A DNA stretch of 64,000 nt from Armatimonadota bacterium (lineage in GTDB: Bacteria > Armatimonadota > Zipacnadia > Zipacnadales > JABUFB01): NCBI GenBank assembly GCA_013314775.1, contig JABUFB010000005.1, positions 186,001 to 250,000 of the forward strand, given 5' to 3'. The notes below the pieces were generated by a model. It was not told the origin of the DNA and made no database searches. It worked only from the letters and a program-made list of their open reading frames with translations. Made by a program: the position numbers and the translations under genes. Positions 18,213 through 25,338 of this stretch are shown here, piece by piece; positions within the stretch are counted from its first letter, which is position 1, and each line of letters starts with the position of its first letter.

Positions 18213-19430
18213 CTACCTGCGCAGTACCGCCTTCGCCACCCGCAGCACATTCCCCCCCAGAATCTTGCGGATGTCCTCGTCGCTGTAGCCTCGCTGCACC
18301 ATGCCCACGGTGAACAGCGGCCAGTTGGTCCACGCGAGGCTCTCCTGCATCTGCGGCTCGTGCCACTTTCTGTCGAAGAGAGGGTCATTGGGCTGCCAGA
18401 AGTTCTCCCAGCGTGGGCGGGATTTGTGCCGGGGCACGCCGCCCTTCTGGGCTGCCGGGGTGCGCGAAGAGTAAGCGGTGTCGGTGCCGATGGTGACGTG
18501 GTCCGCGCCGAACACCTTGACAACGTGGTCGATGTGATTCAGAAAAGCATTGATGTCCCCGCTGCCGCCCAGGAATGCCGGGATGCAGCAGATGCCAATG
18601 TACCCGCCCGTGTCGCAGATGGCGCGGATCACCTCGTCGGGCTTGCAGCGATGGTGCGCGTTGAGTTCGGCGCAGCCCGAGTGGCTGCATACCATGGGCA
18701 TCGAGGATGCCCGCGCGGCCTCAAGGCTGGTCTGCCAGCCGGAGTGGGCGCAGTCTACGATGACGCCCACGCGGTTCATCTCGGCGATCACCGCGCGGCC
18801 GAAATCGCTCAGGCCGGCATTGGCCGGTTCAGCGCACCCGTCGCCGATCATGTTCCGGCGGTTGTAGGTCAGATGCATCATGCGGATGCCAAGCTGGAAG
18901 AAGACCCGGATGTAGCGCAGCTCCTCATGCACCGAGTTCCAGTCTTCAGCCAGTGGAACGCCGTTTCCGGAGAAGTACAGGCACCGCTTGCCGTCGCGTT
19001 TCGCCTGTTCCACGTCCTCCGGCAGGGAAGCCCGGGAAAGCACGTCGCGCCCGAAATCCGCTGCATAGGTGAACCGCGCGAGGCGTTTGAGGAGCCGGGA
19101 GATCGACTGGCTCTCCTCGCCCGCATTCTGGAAGATGCAGTCGACCCCGGCGTACTCCCAGGCCCTGCGGTACTCTTGCTTCTCGGTCTCGTCCTCCACC
19201 CAGCGGGACAAGCTCATGTCCTCGGAAAGGTCTTGCAGTTCGAGGTCGGAAGCGCCGGCTTCAGCGGCCTCACTCAGGACCTCGGAATCCACGGCTGCTC
19301 TTGGCGCGAAACCGTAGGAGTCGAAAACCAGGCTCTCCTCGTGGAGCTTGAGGCCGTAGTTCAGGTCTCGCTGCGAGGGCTTCAGGATAGAGATTCCAAC
19401 TTCGCGGCAGTGGTCAACGAATGGGTTCAC
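18213..19430 (-). CDS. Membrane dipeptidase family (peptidase M19), divergent
   Basis: 405 residues from a GTG at 19430 preceded by CAGGAGACAACCC; the frame is open further but runs through the tandem repeat. M19 features: LTYNRRNMIGDGCAE, GLSDFGRAVIAEMNRVG followed by IVDCAHSGW, PMVCSHSGCAELNAHHRCKPDE and GADHVTIGTDTAY. M19 enzymes are zinc dipeptidases cleaving dipeptides, often with D-residues. Odd: the N-terminal DGHND motif supplying two zinc ligands is replaced by VFDSYGF, so metal binding or activity may differ. No signal peptide; the product is probably cytoplasmic. Its upstream region is occupied by the 251-bp tandem duplication. Confidence 0.8.
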   Translation of the reverse strand: MNPFVDHCREVGISILKPSQRDLNYGLKLHEESLVFDSYGFAPRAAVDSEVLSEAAEAGASDLELQDLSEDMSLSRWVEDETEKQEYRRAWEYAGVDCIFQNAGEESQSISRLLKRLARFTYAADFGRDVLSRASLPEDVEQAKRDGKRCLYFSGNGVPLAEDWNSVHEELRYIRVFFQLGIRMMHLTYNRRNMIGDGCAEPANAGLSDFGRAVIAEMNRVGVIVDCAHSGWQTSLEAARASSMPMVCSHSGCAELNAHHRCKPDEVIRAICDTGGYIGICCIPAFLGGSGDINAFLNHIDHVVKVFGADHVTIGTDTAYSSRTPAAQKGGVPRHKSRPRWENFWQPNDPLFDRKWHEPQMQESLAWTNWPLFTVGMVQRGYSDEDIRKILGGNVLRVAKAVLRR

Positions 19431-19466
19431 GGGTTGTCTCCTGATTCGGCGGTCACAAGAGGCCGA

Positions 19467-19989
19467 CCGGGACGGTCGGCCTACGCGAAAACCGCATTCC
19501 CCATCAATCCGCGTGGGGCGTCGTCTCGCCCGCCGGCCGGTGCCGCCGATTTTCTGCCGCCCCCTTCGGGGGCTCTTATAATCTCGATGGCGGCCTGGTT
19601 CCACCAGCTCACGCTGGTGGCAAAAGGCTTACGCCCCTTCGGGGCTGGACGGAGAACGGCAATATGCCAAGGGAGCCAACCGGGACGGTCGGCCTACGCG
19701 GGACCGGAAGGTTCCCGCCGGGACGGTCGGCCTACGCGAAAACCGCATTCCCCATCAATCCGCGTGGGGCGTCGTCTCGCCCGCCGGCCGGTGCCGCCGA
19801 TTTTCTGCCGCCCCCTTCGGGGGCTCTTATAATCTCGATGGCGGCCTGGTTCCACCAGCTCACGCTGGTGGCAAAAGGCTTACGCCCCTTCGGGGCTGGA
19901 CGGAGAACGGCAATATGCCAAGGGAGCCAACCGGGACGGTCGGCCTACGCGGGACCGGAAGATTCCCGCCGGGACGGTCGGCCTACGCG
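19467..19989. repeat. 251-bp tandem duplication with partial third copy
   Basis: Unit 1 (19467-19717) and unit 2 (19718-19968) are nearly identical; the difference I saw is GGTTCC against GATTCC near the unit end. A third copy is only the first 21 bases (19969-19989). Each unit starts and ends with the 20-base string CGGGACGGTCGGCCTACGCG, present five times, and holds three hairpins: CCCCCTTCGGGGG, CCACCAGCTCACGCTGGTGG and GCCCCTTCGGGGC. Non-coding; lies between the M19 start and the UroD-like stop. Confidence 0.93.
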
Positions 19990-19990
19990 T

Positions 19991-21049
19991 TCAGTACCAG
20001 CCCTCTTCCCAGGCCGTCTCATACATGGCGATAATGTTCTCCACCGGCGTGACTGCCTGGATGTTGTGGCATGGGGCGAGGATGTACCCGCCGCCCCTGC
20101 CCAGTGTGCGGATGCAGTGGCGCACTTCCTCGCGCACCTCGTCCACGGTTCCGAAAGGCAGGATAGACTGATTCTCGATGCCTCCGTGGAAGCAGAGCCG
20201 ATCGCCGTACGTGTTCTTCAACCAGTCCAGATCCACGTTCCCGCAGACATACTGCACAGGGTTGAGCACATTCATCCCCAGGTCGAGCAGCCGCGGGATC
20301 AGCTCCCACATGGCCCCGTCATCGTGGTGGAAGATACGCACTCCGTGGTCCTGCATGAGCTTCGCGAGGCGCTGGTAGCCCTCCAGGAAGTACTCGTCGA
20401 ACATGGACGCGGAGATCATAAGCCCGGTCTGCGAGCCGAAATCATCGGTGAGCTGAGACATGTCGATGAGCCCGCCGCCGGCCTCGAAGAGACGCTCGCA
20501 GTAGTCGTAGAAGAAATCGCACAGGCGGCGGATGATCTCGTGAGAAAGCTCGGGGTTCAGCGCCAAGTCCAGCAGCGACTGCTCGAGCCCGCGCAGCTTG
20601 TTGAAAAAGTAGAATGGCGCGCTGTAGCCTGACTCGATGACCGCGGTCTCGCAAACTGCCTCGCACTGGGCCCGGACGCCGCTGAAGTCGAACCAGTCGG
20701 CGCGGGGCCAGTTGTACTCGTCCAGATCAGCAACGGTCTTCGCCGATGCCAACGGATGATGGCACATCTCATAGTAGGTGCCGGTCTCATACTGGATGGG
20801 CCGCGAACGGATGCCCCAGTAGTCCTCAATGGTGCCGTCTGAGTACGTCGGCACAGGCGGGCCTATGTAGGCCGGACCGACGCCGGCGAACCCGTCGATG
20901 TGCAGTTCGCGGCGGATCGCCCCGATGTCGTCGGTCTGGAAATGGGCCTGCAGCTTGGCCCAGACTTCCCCGGTGGCCCATATATCCAGAGGCACGCGGT
21001 CGGGCTTGCCCAGATCGATTGCGGCCAAGACGCGCTCGCGCGAGGTCAT
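19991..21049 (-). CDS. UroD-superfamily protein (uroporphyrinogen decarboxylase / corrinoid methyltransferase-like)
   Basis: 352 residues, ATG at 21049 directly after the stop of the upstream oxidoreductase gene (TGAATG), so coupled. The opening MTSRERVLAAIDLGKPDRVP is characteristic of the URO-D/MtaA superfamily, as are FHHDDGAMWELIPRLLDLG, LNPVQYVCGNVDLDWLKNTYGDRLCFHGGIENQ and the GRGGGYILAPCHNIQAVTP ending. In true UroD these residues hold coproporphyrinogen; here no other haem genes are nearby, so a methyltransferase-type or unknown activity is equally possible. Members next to Gfo/Idh/MocA genes are common in environmental bacteria. Confidence 0.83.
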   Translation of the reverse strand: MTSRERVLAAIDLGKPDRVPLDIWATGEVWAKLQAHFQTDDIGAIRRELHIDGFAGVGPAYIGPPVPTYSDGTIEDYWGIRSRPIQYETGTYYEMCHHPLASAKTVADLDEYNWPRADWFDFSGVRAQCEAVCETAVIESGYSAPFYFFNKLRGLEQSLLDLALNPELSHEIIRRLCDFFYDYCERLFEAGGGLIDMSQLTDDFGSQTGLMISASMFDEYFLEGYQRLAKLMQDHGVRIFHHDDGAMWELIPRLLDLGMNVLNPVQYVCGNVDLDWLKNTYGDRLCFHGGIENQSILPFGTVDEVREEVRHCIRTLGRGGGYILAPCHNIQAVTPVENIIAMYETAWEEGWY

Positions 21050-22135
21050 TCAATAGATCCCCTCTTCCCGCAGGACGTCCAGCATTCGCCGGGGCTCCTC
21101 GAAGGGGAGGTGTATCTTCTCGTGCCCCCGCCGCTCGGATTCATACAGCGCCATGATAACTTCGATGGCAGCGCGGCCGTCCTCTCCCGTGGAGCGCGTC
21201 TCGGTGCCGAGTTCCATGGACGTCACCAGGTCGCGCACTGCATTGAGTATCCCCGTGCCGTCCCAGACCGGAGGCGGGAACTCGTCCTCGGCAAGCGTGT
21301 ACCACCAGGTCTCATCGGTATCCGCGCGCACGGACTTGCGCGCTTCGAACACCGGGCCGACTTTGACCAACCCGCGTTCGAAGTGAAGCTCCAGCCAGAA
21401 GCGGGAGTCTTCGGTAAGCTCGTCCACGATGGTCACGCCCTGCACGCCGCTGGAAAACTGGAGTATCGCCAGGCTGGTGTCCTCCACGCGCAGGTCATGG
21501 CGCTTGCGTCGCGACGCGGTGCCCATCACCCACTCCACATCGCCGGCGAAAAACCGCATGAGATCGTACAGATGTACGGCGTCGTGGAGCATTGGGCCCT
21601 CGAACTCGGCTTCCCAGTCGGGAAGTGGTTTGCAGCCCTGACAGCAACCCACCATGTGGAGGAGCTCGCCCCATCTTCCCGCGGTGATCTCGCGCCGCAA
21701 TGCCTCGTACTGCCCGATCCAGCGCCGGGTGCAATTGATGAGAAGCTTCGCGCCCGACGCCCTGCAGGCGGCGATCATGTCGTCACATTCGCCGATGCTC
21801 AGCCCCATGGGCTTCTCGCAGAAGATGCCCTTGACGCCGGCCTCGGCAGCCGCAATCACCTGGTCGCGATGCGCACCAGGCGGCGTCGCGATCCCCACGA
21901 TGTCAAGGTTCTCGTGGGACAGCATAGCCCGGTGGTCGTGGTAGAGTGCGGTCACTCCCCAGCGCTTGCCGAACCTCTGCAAGCGCTCTTCGCCGCGGTT
22001 GCAGCCCGCCACAAGCTCGCAGTCGGGGTGCATGGTGAATGCCCCGGCGATACTGGATGGCTTTTCAGGGAAGAGATCCTCGAACTCGCTTCCGATTCTG
22101 CCGCAGCCGATGAGGCCCACGCGGTACTTGCCCAT
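21050..22135 (-). CDS. Gfo/Idh/MocA family oxidoreductase
   Basis: 361 residues from ATG at 22135 with GGAGGCAAGAC upstream. The Rossmann nucleotide site is VGLIGCGRIGSEFED, the conserved EKP motif is FCEKPMGLSIGECD, and the C-terminal sheet carries the substrate pocket (NCTRRWIGQY, MLHDAVHLYDLMRFF). Enzymes of this family oxidise or reduce sugars and inositols with NAD(P). Substrate not assignable. It heads a two-gene unit with the UroD-like gene. Confidence 0.87.
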   Translation of the reverse strand: MGKYRVGLIGCGRIGSEFEDLFPEKPSSIAGAFTMHPDCELVAGCNRGEERLQRFGKRWGVTALYHDHRAMLSHENLDIVGIATPPGAHRDQVIAAAEAGVKGIFCEKPMGLSIGECDDMIAACRASGAKLLINCTRRWIGQYEALRREITAGRWGELLHMVGCCQGCKPLPDWEAEFEGPMLHDAVHLYDLMRFFAGDVEWVMGTASRRKRHDLRVEDTSLAILQFSSGVQGVTIVDELTEDSRFWLELHFERGLVKVGPVFEARKSVRADTDETWWYTLAEDEFPPPVWDGTGILNAVRDLVTSMELGTETRSTGEDGRAAIEVIMALYESERRGHEKIHLPFEEPRRMLDVLREEGIY

Positions 22136-22228
22136 GTCTTGCCTCCATTCACAGGTACGGAGCGGTCTTCGGCGCAGAACTACGACCCCTTCGAGCGCCT
22201 CGGGCCCGCCGCGCAGCCACTTACCTGT

Positions 22229-22308
22229 TGTGACAGGAATCGAACCGAGGTCCCGTGTGGGAATGGGATTACATCAGCAAACCCGTTCCACTGGAAGCCT
22301 CGGTCACA
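22229..22308 (-). repeat. 80-bp imperfect inverted repeat with tRNA T-loop-like segment
   Basis: On the minus strand TGTGA (22308-22304) pairs with TCACA, CCGAGG with CCTCGG, and GTGGAA.GGG with CCC.TTC.CAC, around a TTTGCTGATGTAAT loop. The 3' side contains GGTTCGATTCCTG, which looks like a tRNA T-loop, but the expected T-stem does not pair and there is no CCA end. It may be a tRNA-derived remnant or a structured RNA. Confidence 0.35.
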
Positions 22309-22499
22309 GCCACGTTCGTCCATCGCTACCTCAATACCTTCTATCTGTGCGTGGTGCTCGTCTACGCAGGGCGCGGTTCACCCACCTGTGCCGGGGTCTG
22401 TTCGGCGTGCAATGCAACGGGCTTGGCGGTCTGTCCGCAACGGCATGAAGGGTGGGTTTCGGCCCTGAACGCATCAACGCGTCATCGGATCGGCGCCCC

Positions 22500-22700
22500 A
22501 ATTCTGTCTGGACCTGCCGCAATCAGACGGTCTCCCTGTTTGGTATGACTTCGGCGGGCCCAAGCGTGTCTCGAACAGCTGGCACCAGGCGCTCTGCGTG
22601 TTTGGCGCGAGACCGGCCGGCGCGATGGGTCTGGACCTGCCCGAACCAGGCGCTCTCCCTGTTTGGCGGGGGCTCCACTGGCCGAGCGTGTTGCCATCTC
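22500..22700 (-). repeat. Three degenerate 61-62 bp tandem repeats (copy A)
   Basis: Units contain CAGACGGTCTCCCTGTTTGG, CAGGCGCTCTGCGTGTTTGG and CAGGCGCTCTCCCTGTTTGG, starting at 22524, 22586 and 22647 (period 62 and 61). The flank GGTCTGGACCTGCC recurs in two units. No ORF of protein-like composition. A related array lies at 54244-54420 in the opposite orientation. Confidence 0.7.
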
Positions 22701-22850
22701 GCTGCTGGGCCTTTTGCCTCACAGCCCGCGAAGCGGGCGGCAGCCTATAGCCACGGGTGGAGTGGAGCGAAGCGGAACGGAACCCGTGGACCCGGTGCAC
22801 CTCGGATCACTTGAGCCCCCAACGGGGGCGACAGAAATGTACAAGATGCT
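22701..22850 (-). repeat. Dispersed palindrome-rich repeat, copy A
   Basis: Inverted copy of the element at 54090-54240. Positions 22742-22784 are identical, reverse-complemented, to 54154-54196 (43 bases), with scattered differences over about 150 bases. Internal hairpins: GCCCGCGAAGCGGGC, and CCACGGGT (22751-22758) with ACCCGTGG (22782-22789). Non-coding, and adjoins the tandem repeats on the same side in both copies. Confidence 0.88.
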
Positions 22851-23045
22851 GTGCCGTTGTTCCCCCCTTCCGGGGGCTCTTGGGTGGTCTTCCGGGGCCC
22901 GGTGTCCTGGGGCTGCGCCTCGCTTCGGGGACTATGAAACAACGGCAGGGGCATCCTGCGTCTCGGGATACAGCAGACGATGGGGATAAGGACTGGGCTC
23001 GACCGAGGCCACCTGCTCCAGGTAAACGCGAAGCGATGGGTAGCC
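22851..23045. other. Non-coding stretch upstream of the tRNA promoter
   Basis: Between the palindromic repeat and the tRNA promoter I see short hairpins (CCCCCCTTCCGGGGG at about 22862) but no gene-like reading frame or recognised RNA. Confidence 0.4.
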
Positions 23046-23074
23046 TTGACAACCTCGCAAGGCGGCAGTATAAT
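23046..23074 (+). promoter_or_regulatory. Consensus sigma-70 promoter of tRNA-Glu
   Basis: Perfect TTGACA (23046-23051), 17-base spacer, perfect TATAAT (23069-23074), placed 20 bases before the mature tRNA 5' end. Confidence 0.9.
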
Positions 23075-23093
23075 CCTGCCTGTTGTGAGCGGT

Positions 23094-23168
23094 GCGCCCA
23101 TAGTCTAGCGGTCAGGACGGCGGGTTCTCAGCCCGCTAGCCGGGGTTCGAATCCCCGTGGGCGTACCA
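23094..23168 (+). tRNA. tRNA-Glu (CTC anticodon)
   Basis: Cloverleaf: acceptor GCGCCCA with TGGGCGT (one G-U pair), D-arm with AGCGGTCAGGA, anticodon stem GCGGG/CCCGC with loop TTCTCAG (anticodon CTC), T-arm CGGGG-TTCGAAT-CCCCG and an encoded CCA end. It decodes GAG. Confidence 0.95.
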
Positions 23169-23229
23169 AATATCGTCCACTATGCTTGCCGGTCGCGGCC
23201 CCTCGGGTCGTGCGGGAAGTATTCCTGAA

Positions 23230-23258
23230 GGCCACGCATGGGCGTGGTCTTTGCTGTT
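23230..23258 (+). terminator. Probable terminator after tRNA-Glu
   Basis: GGCCACGC (23230-23237), loop ATGG, GCGTGGTC (23242-23249) with one G-U pair, followed by TTTGCTGTT. About 60 bases after the tRNA. Confidence 0.5.
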
Positions 23259-23345
23259 ACAGCTGGTGTTTTGTCGCGGTACGGGGCGCTTGGATGCTGG
23301 TCAAGCGCCTTCTCGCACCACGGCTGGGGGACGATGGGAGTCGCT

Positions 23346-24515
23346 ATGCACCGAGTCTGCACGGGCATCCTCGCGTTGGTCATCTCAGTCGCTCTTGCCG
23401 CCGACCTACCCCTGTTTTCGTCCTATCCCACCGAACCAGGGCAGGCTCTCGCCGCGTACTCGCGGGTCCGTGAGGCTCTCAACCCGGCCTCCGGCGTGGG
23501 GAAAGGGCCGGCTCCCGCGCCGTCGGACTACTCAGGGAAGGCGCTGGAGCTGTCCGGCGAACTGGCGGGGCGCATCGCGGTCAACGCCACCGGTTCCACC
23601 CGCGCCAGTGTTATAGTCCGTCTGAAACTGGGTGACGGCTCCACGGTGTGCGCGAGTTCGACCAGTGAGCTTTCCGGGCTGGACGACGGTGAACCGGTGC
23701 GGGCGATCCTGGACGTCACCACGACCGCTGGGGATCCCCCTCGTTTCCGTCTGCGCGCAATCATCAGCGAATTCGACCTCCCTTCCGTAGCCCCTGCTCC
23801 TCAGCCCGCCGCCGCAGGCTCTGCGTCCGTAACCAGACCACCATCGACGGCGCGACTCACTCCCGGGTTGAGCGCGCCGACCCACGGCAGCATGGCACTT
23901 CCCCCGGAATTGCGTGGACAGGCGCCAAGCGTTCCCGGTCTCGCACCTTTCGCGCTTGGGGTCGTGGGGAACCCCAGGGACGGCAAGGACGGCGCATGGG
24001 ATCCGGTCGGCAATGCAGGCTTCCCCATCGTTGAGACAGCTGTTCTTGAGCCTTGGAAAGCCTGGGTGCGACGCCAGAACTCAAACCTTGACGATTGGCA
24101 GGCGGACTGGATCGTTCGCTGGGTGACCTACTACTCCGGGCTGTACGGCGTGGATCACCGACTGATATTCGCGATGATCAAGTGCGAGTCCAGCTTCAAC
24201 CCATTCGCCGTTTCCAGCGCGGGGGCCGTGGGCCTCACGCAGTTGATGCCCTGCAACATTGTCGACTACAAAGTCTCGAACAAGTGGAACGTGCAGGAGC
24301 AGATCCGCGCGGGCGTGCGGCATTTCCGGGACATGCTCGACATCTGGGAAGGCCGCAGTCCATACGAGCAGTTCGCTCTCGCAGCCGCGTCCTATAACGC
24401 CGGCCCAAATCGCGTCAAGCGGGACGGCGGCATCCCCAACATCCCCGAGACTCGTAACTACGTGAAGAAGCTCGGCGATCTGTTCTACCAGCTCGTGAAA
24501 GACGGGTATCCGTAG
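23346..24515 (+). CDS. Secreted lytic transglycosylase (SLT domain)
   Basis: 389 residues. ATG at 23346 opens a signal peptide (HRVCTGILALVISVALAA) with GGGAG just upstream; another in-frame ATG 12 bases earlier is possible. The middle is Pro/Ala/Ser-rich; the C-terminal 140 residues are the SLT fold: FAMIKCESSFNPFAVSSAGA with the catalytic Glu, GLTQLMP, and ALAAASYNAGPNRVKR. It cleaves peptidoglycan glycan strands to 1,6-anhydro ends. Stands alone on the plus strand after the tRNA. Confidence 0.9.
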   Translation: MHRVCTGILALVISVALAADLPLFSSYPTEPGQALAAYSRVREALNPASGVGKGPAPAPSDYSGKALELSGELAGRIAVNATGSTRASVIVRLKLGDGSTVCASSTSELSGLDDGEPVRAILDVTTTAGDPPRFRLRAIISEFDLPSVAPAPQPAAAGSASVTRPPSTARLTPGLSAPTHGSMALPPELRGQAPSVPGLAPFALGVVGNPRDGKDGAWDPVGNAGFPIVETAVLEPWKAWVRRQNSNLDDWQADWIVRWVTYYSGLYGVDHRLIFAMIKCESSFNPFAVSSAGAVGLTQLMPCNIVDYKVSNKWNVQEQIRAGVRHFRDMLDIWEGRSPYEQFALAAASYNAGPNRVKRDGGIPNIPETRNYVKKLGDLFYQLVKDGYP

Positions 24516-24546
24516 AACCTCGTCGCACAATTCCGCGGACGCGCAA

Positions 24547-24573
24547 ACGCCCGCCTTCACCATTGGCGGGCGT
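24547..24573. terminator. Bidirectional hairpin between convergent genes
   Basis: Perfect 9-bp stem ACGCCCGCC (24547-24555) and GGCGGGCGT (24565-24573). On the minus strand it is followed by a short T-run, fitting an intrinsic terminator of the amidotransferase gene; on the plus strand it lacks a T-run. Confidence 0.55.
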
Positions 24574-24609
24574 AGCTGTGACTTGGGCAGTCTGCCGTTG
24601 CCGGCGGGG

Positions 24610-25338
24610 TCAGGCCGTGGCGCGTGCCTCCTCAACAAGGCGTTGGAACAGCGCCATCATTGGCCCGCCGCACTCTGCCATGAGCTCCGGGTGAAACTGC
24701 ACACCCAGGCAGAGGCGCGCATCCTGGCGCTCGATGGCCTCCACGATGCCGTCGCTGGCCCTTGCCACCACGCGGAACCCCGATGCAACAGAATCCACCG
24801 CCTGGTGATGAAAACTGTTGGTGCGGATCGTGGTCGCACCGAGTGTCCGGGCAAGCTCACAGTCAGCCTCGATCTGGACCTCGTGCGTCCCGTACCAGCC
24901 GGGCGCCTGCTGCGAGTGCTGCAGCTTGCTGCCGGTGCAGGAGGGGATATCCTGGTGCAACGTTCCTCCCGCGAAGACATTCAGTGTCTGAATGCCCCGG
25001 CAAATCCCGAGCACTGGGACCTCAGGATGCTGCAAAACCCACTCAACGACGGCCCGATCCTGTGTGTCCCGCTCCGGGCTGATGCGCCCCAGTTCCCGCG
25101 CAGGTTCCTGACCGTACAGTGCCGGGTCCAGGTCGACGCCCCCCGTAATGATCAGCCCCCCGACCGCTCCCAGAGCATCCTCCGCGACTGCTGGATCGTC
25201 CATGCAAGGGATCAGGATCGGTACCCCGCCGGACCGGGTCACGCACCGGCCGTATGCGTGGGGAACCGTGTCGCTGCCCGAAACAGCCGAACCCTCGGGC
25301 GACGAGTAGGAGCAGCAGACGGCGATCAGGGGTCTCAT
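24610..25338 (-). CDS. Class I glutamine amidotransferase, gamma-glutamyl-GABA hydrolase (PuuD)-like
   Basis: 242 residues. Peptidase C26 features: VGGLIITGGVDLDPALYG, the nucleophile in PVLGICRGIQTLNV, AGGTLHQDIP, SFHHQAVDSV and GVQFHPE for the catalytic His/Glu. Members hydrolyse gamma-glutamyl bonds, for instance of gamma-glutamyl-GABA in putrescine breakdown. No other polyamine genes are near, so the substrate is open. The start overlaps the lnt stop by 4 bases, so it is the last gene of an operon. Confidence 0.85.
   Translation of the reverse strand: MRPLIAVCCSYSSPEGSAVSGSDTVPHAYGRCVTRSGGVPILIPCMDDPAVAEDALGAVGGLIITGGVDLDPALYGQEPARELGRISPERDTQDRAVVEWVLQHPEVPVLGICRGIQTLNVFAGGTLHQDIPSCTGSKLQHSQQAPGWYGTHEVQIEADCELARTLGATTIRTNSFHHQAVDSVASGFRVVARASDGIVEAIERQDARLCLGVQFHPELMAECGGPMMALFQRLVEEARATA

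Noticed and set aside
18114-19832. Plus-strand 572-residue ORF
   Set aside because: Antisense to M19 and runs through the tandem duplication.
22229-22308. Functional tRNA on the minus strand
   Set aside because: T-stem does not pair, no CCA end, and the anticodon arm cannot be formed.
20900-22468. Plus-strand 522-residue ORF
   Set aside because: Antisense to UroD-like and Gfo/Idh/MocA genes.
22500-22700. CRISPR array
   Set aside because: Units are degenerate, with a 61-62 bp period and no unique spacers between invariant repeats, and no cas genes occur.
22136-23045. RNase P RNA, tmRNA or SRP RNA
   Set aside because: The conserved GAGGAAAGTCC, ACAGAAA or tmRNA end motifs are missing on both strands here and in 53416-54692.
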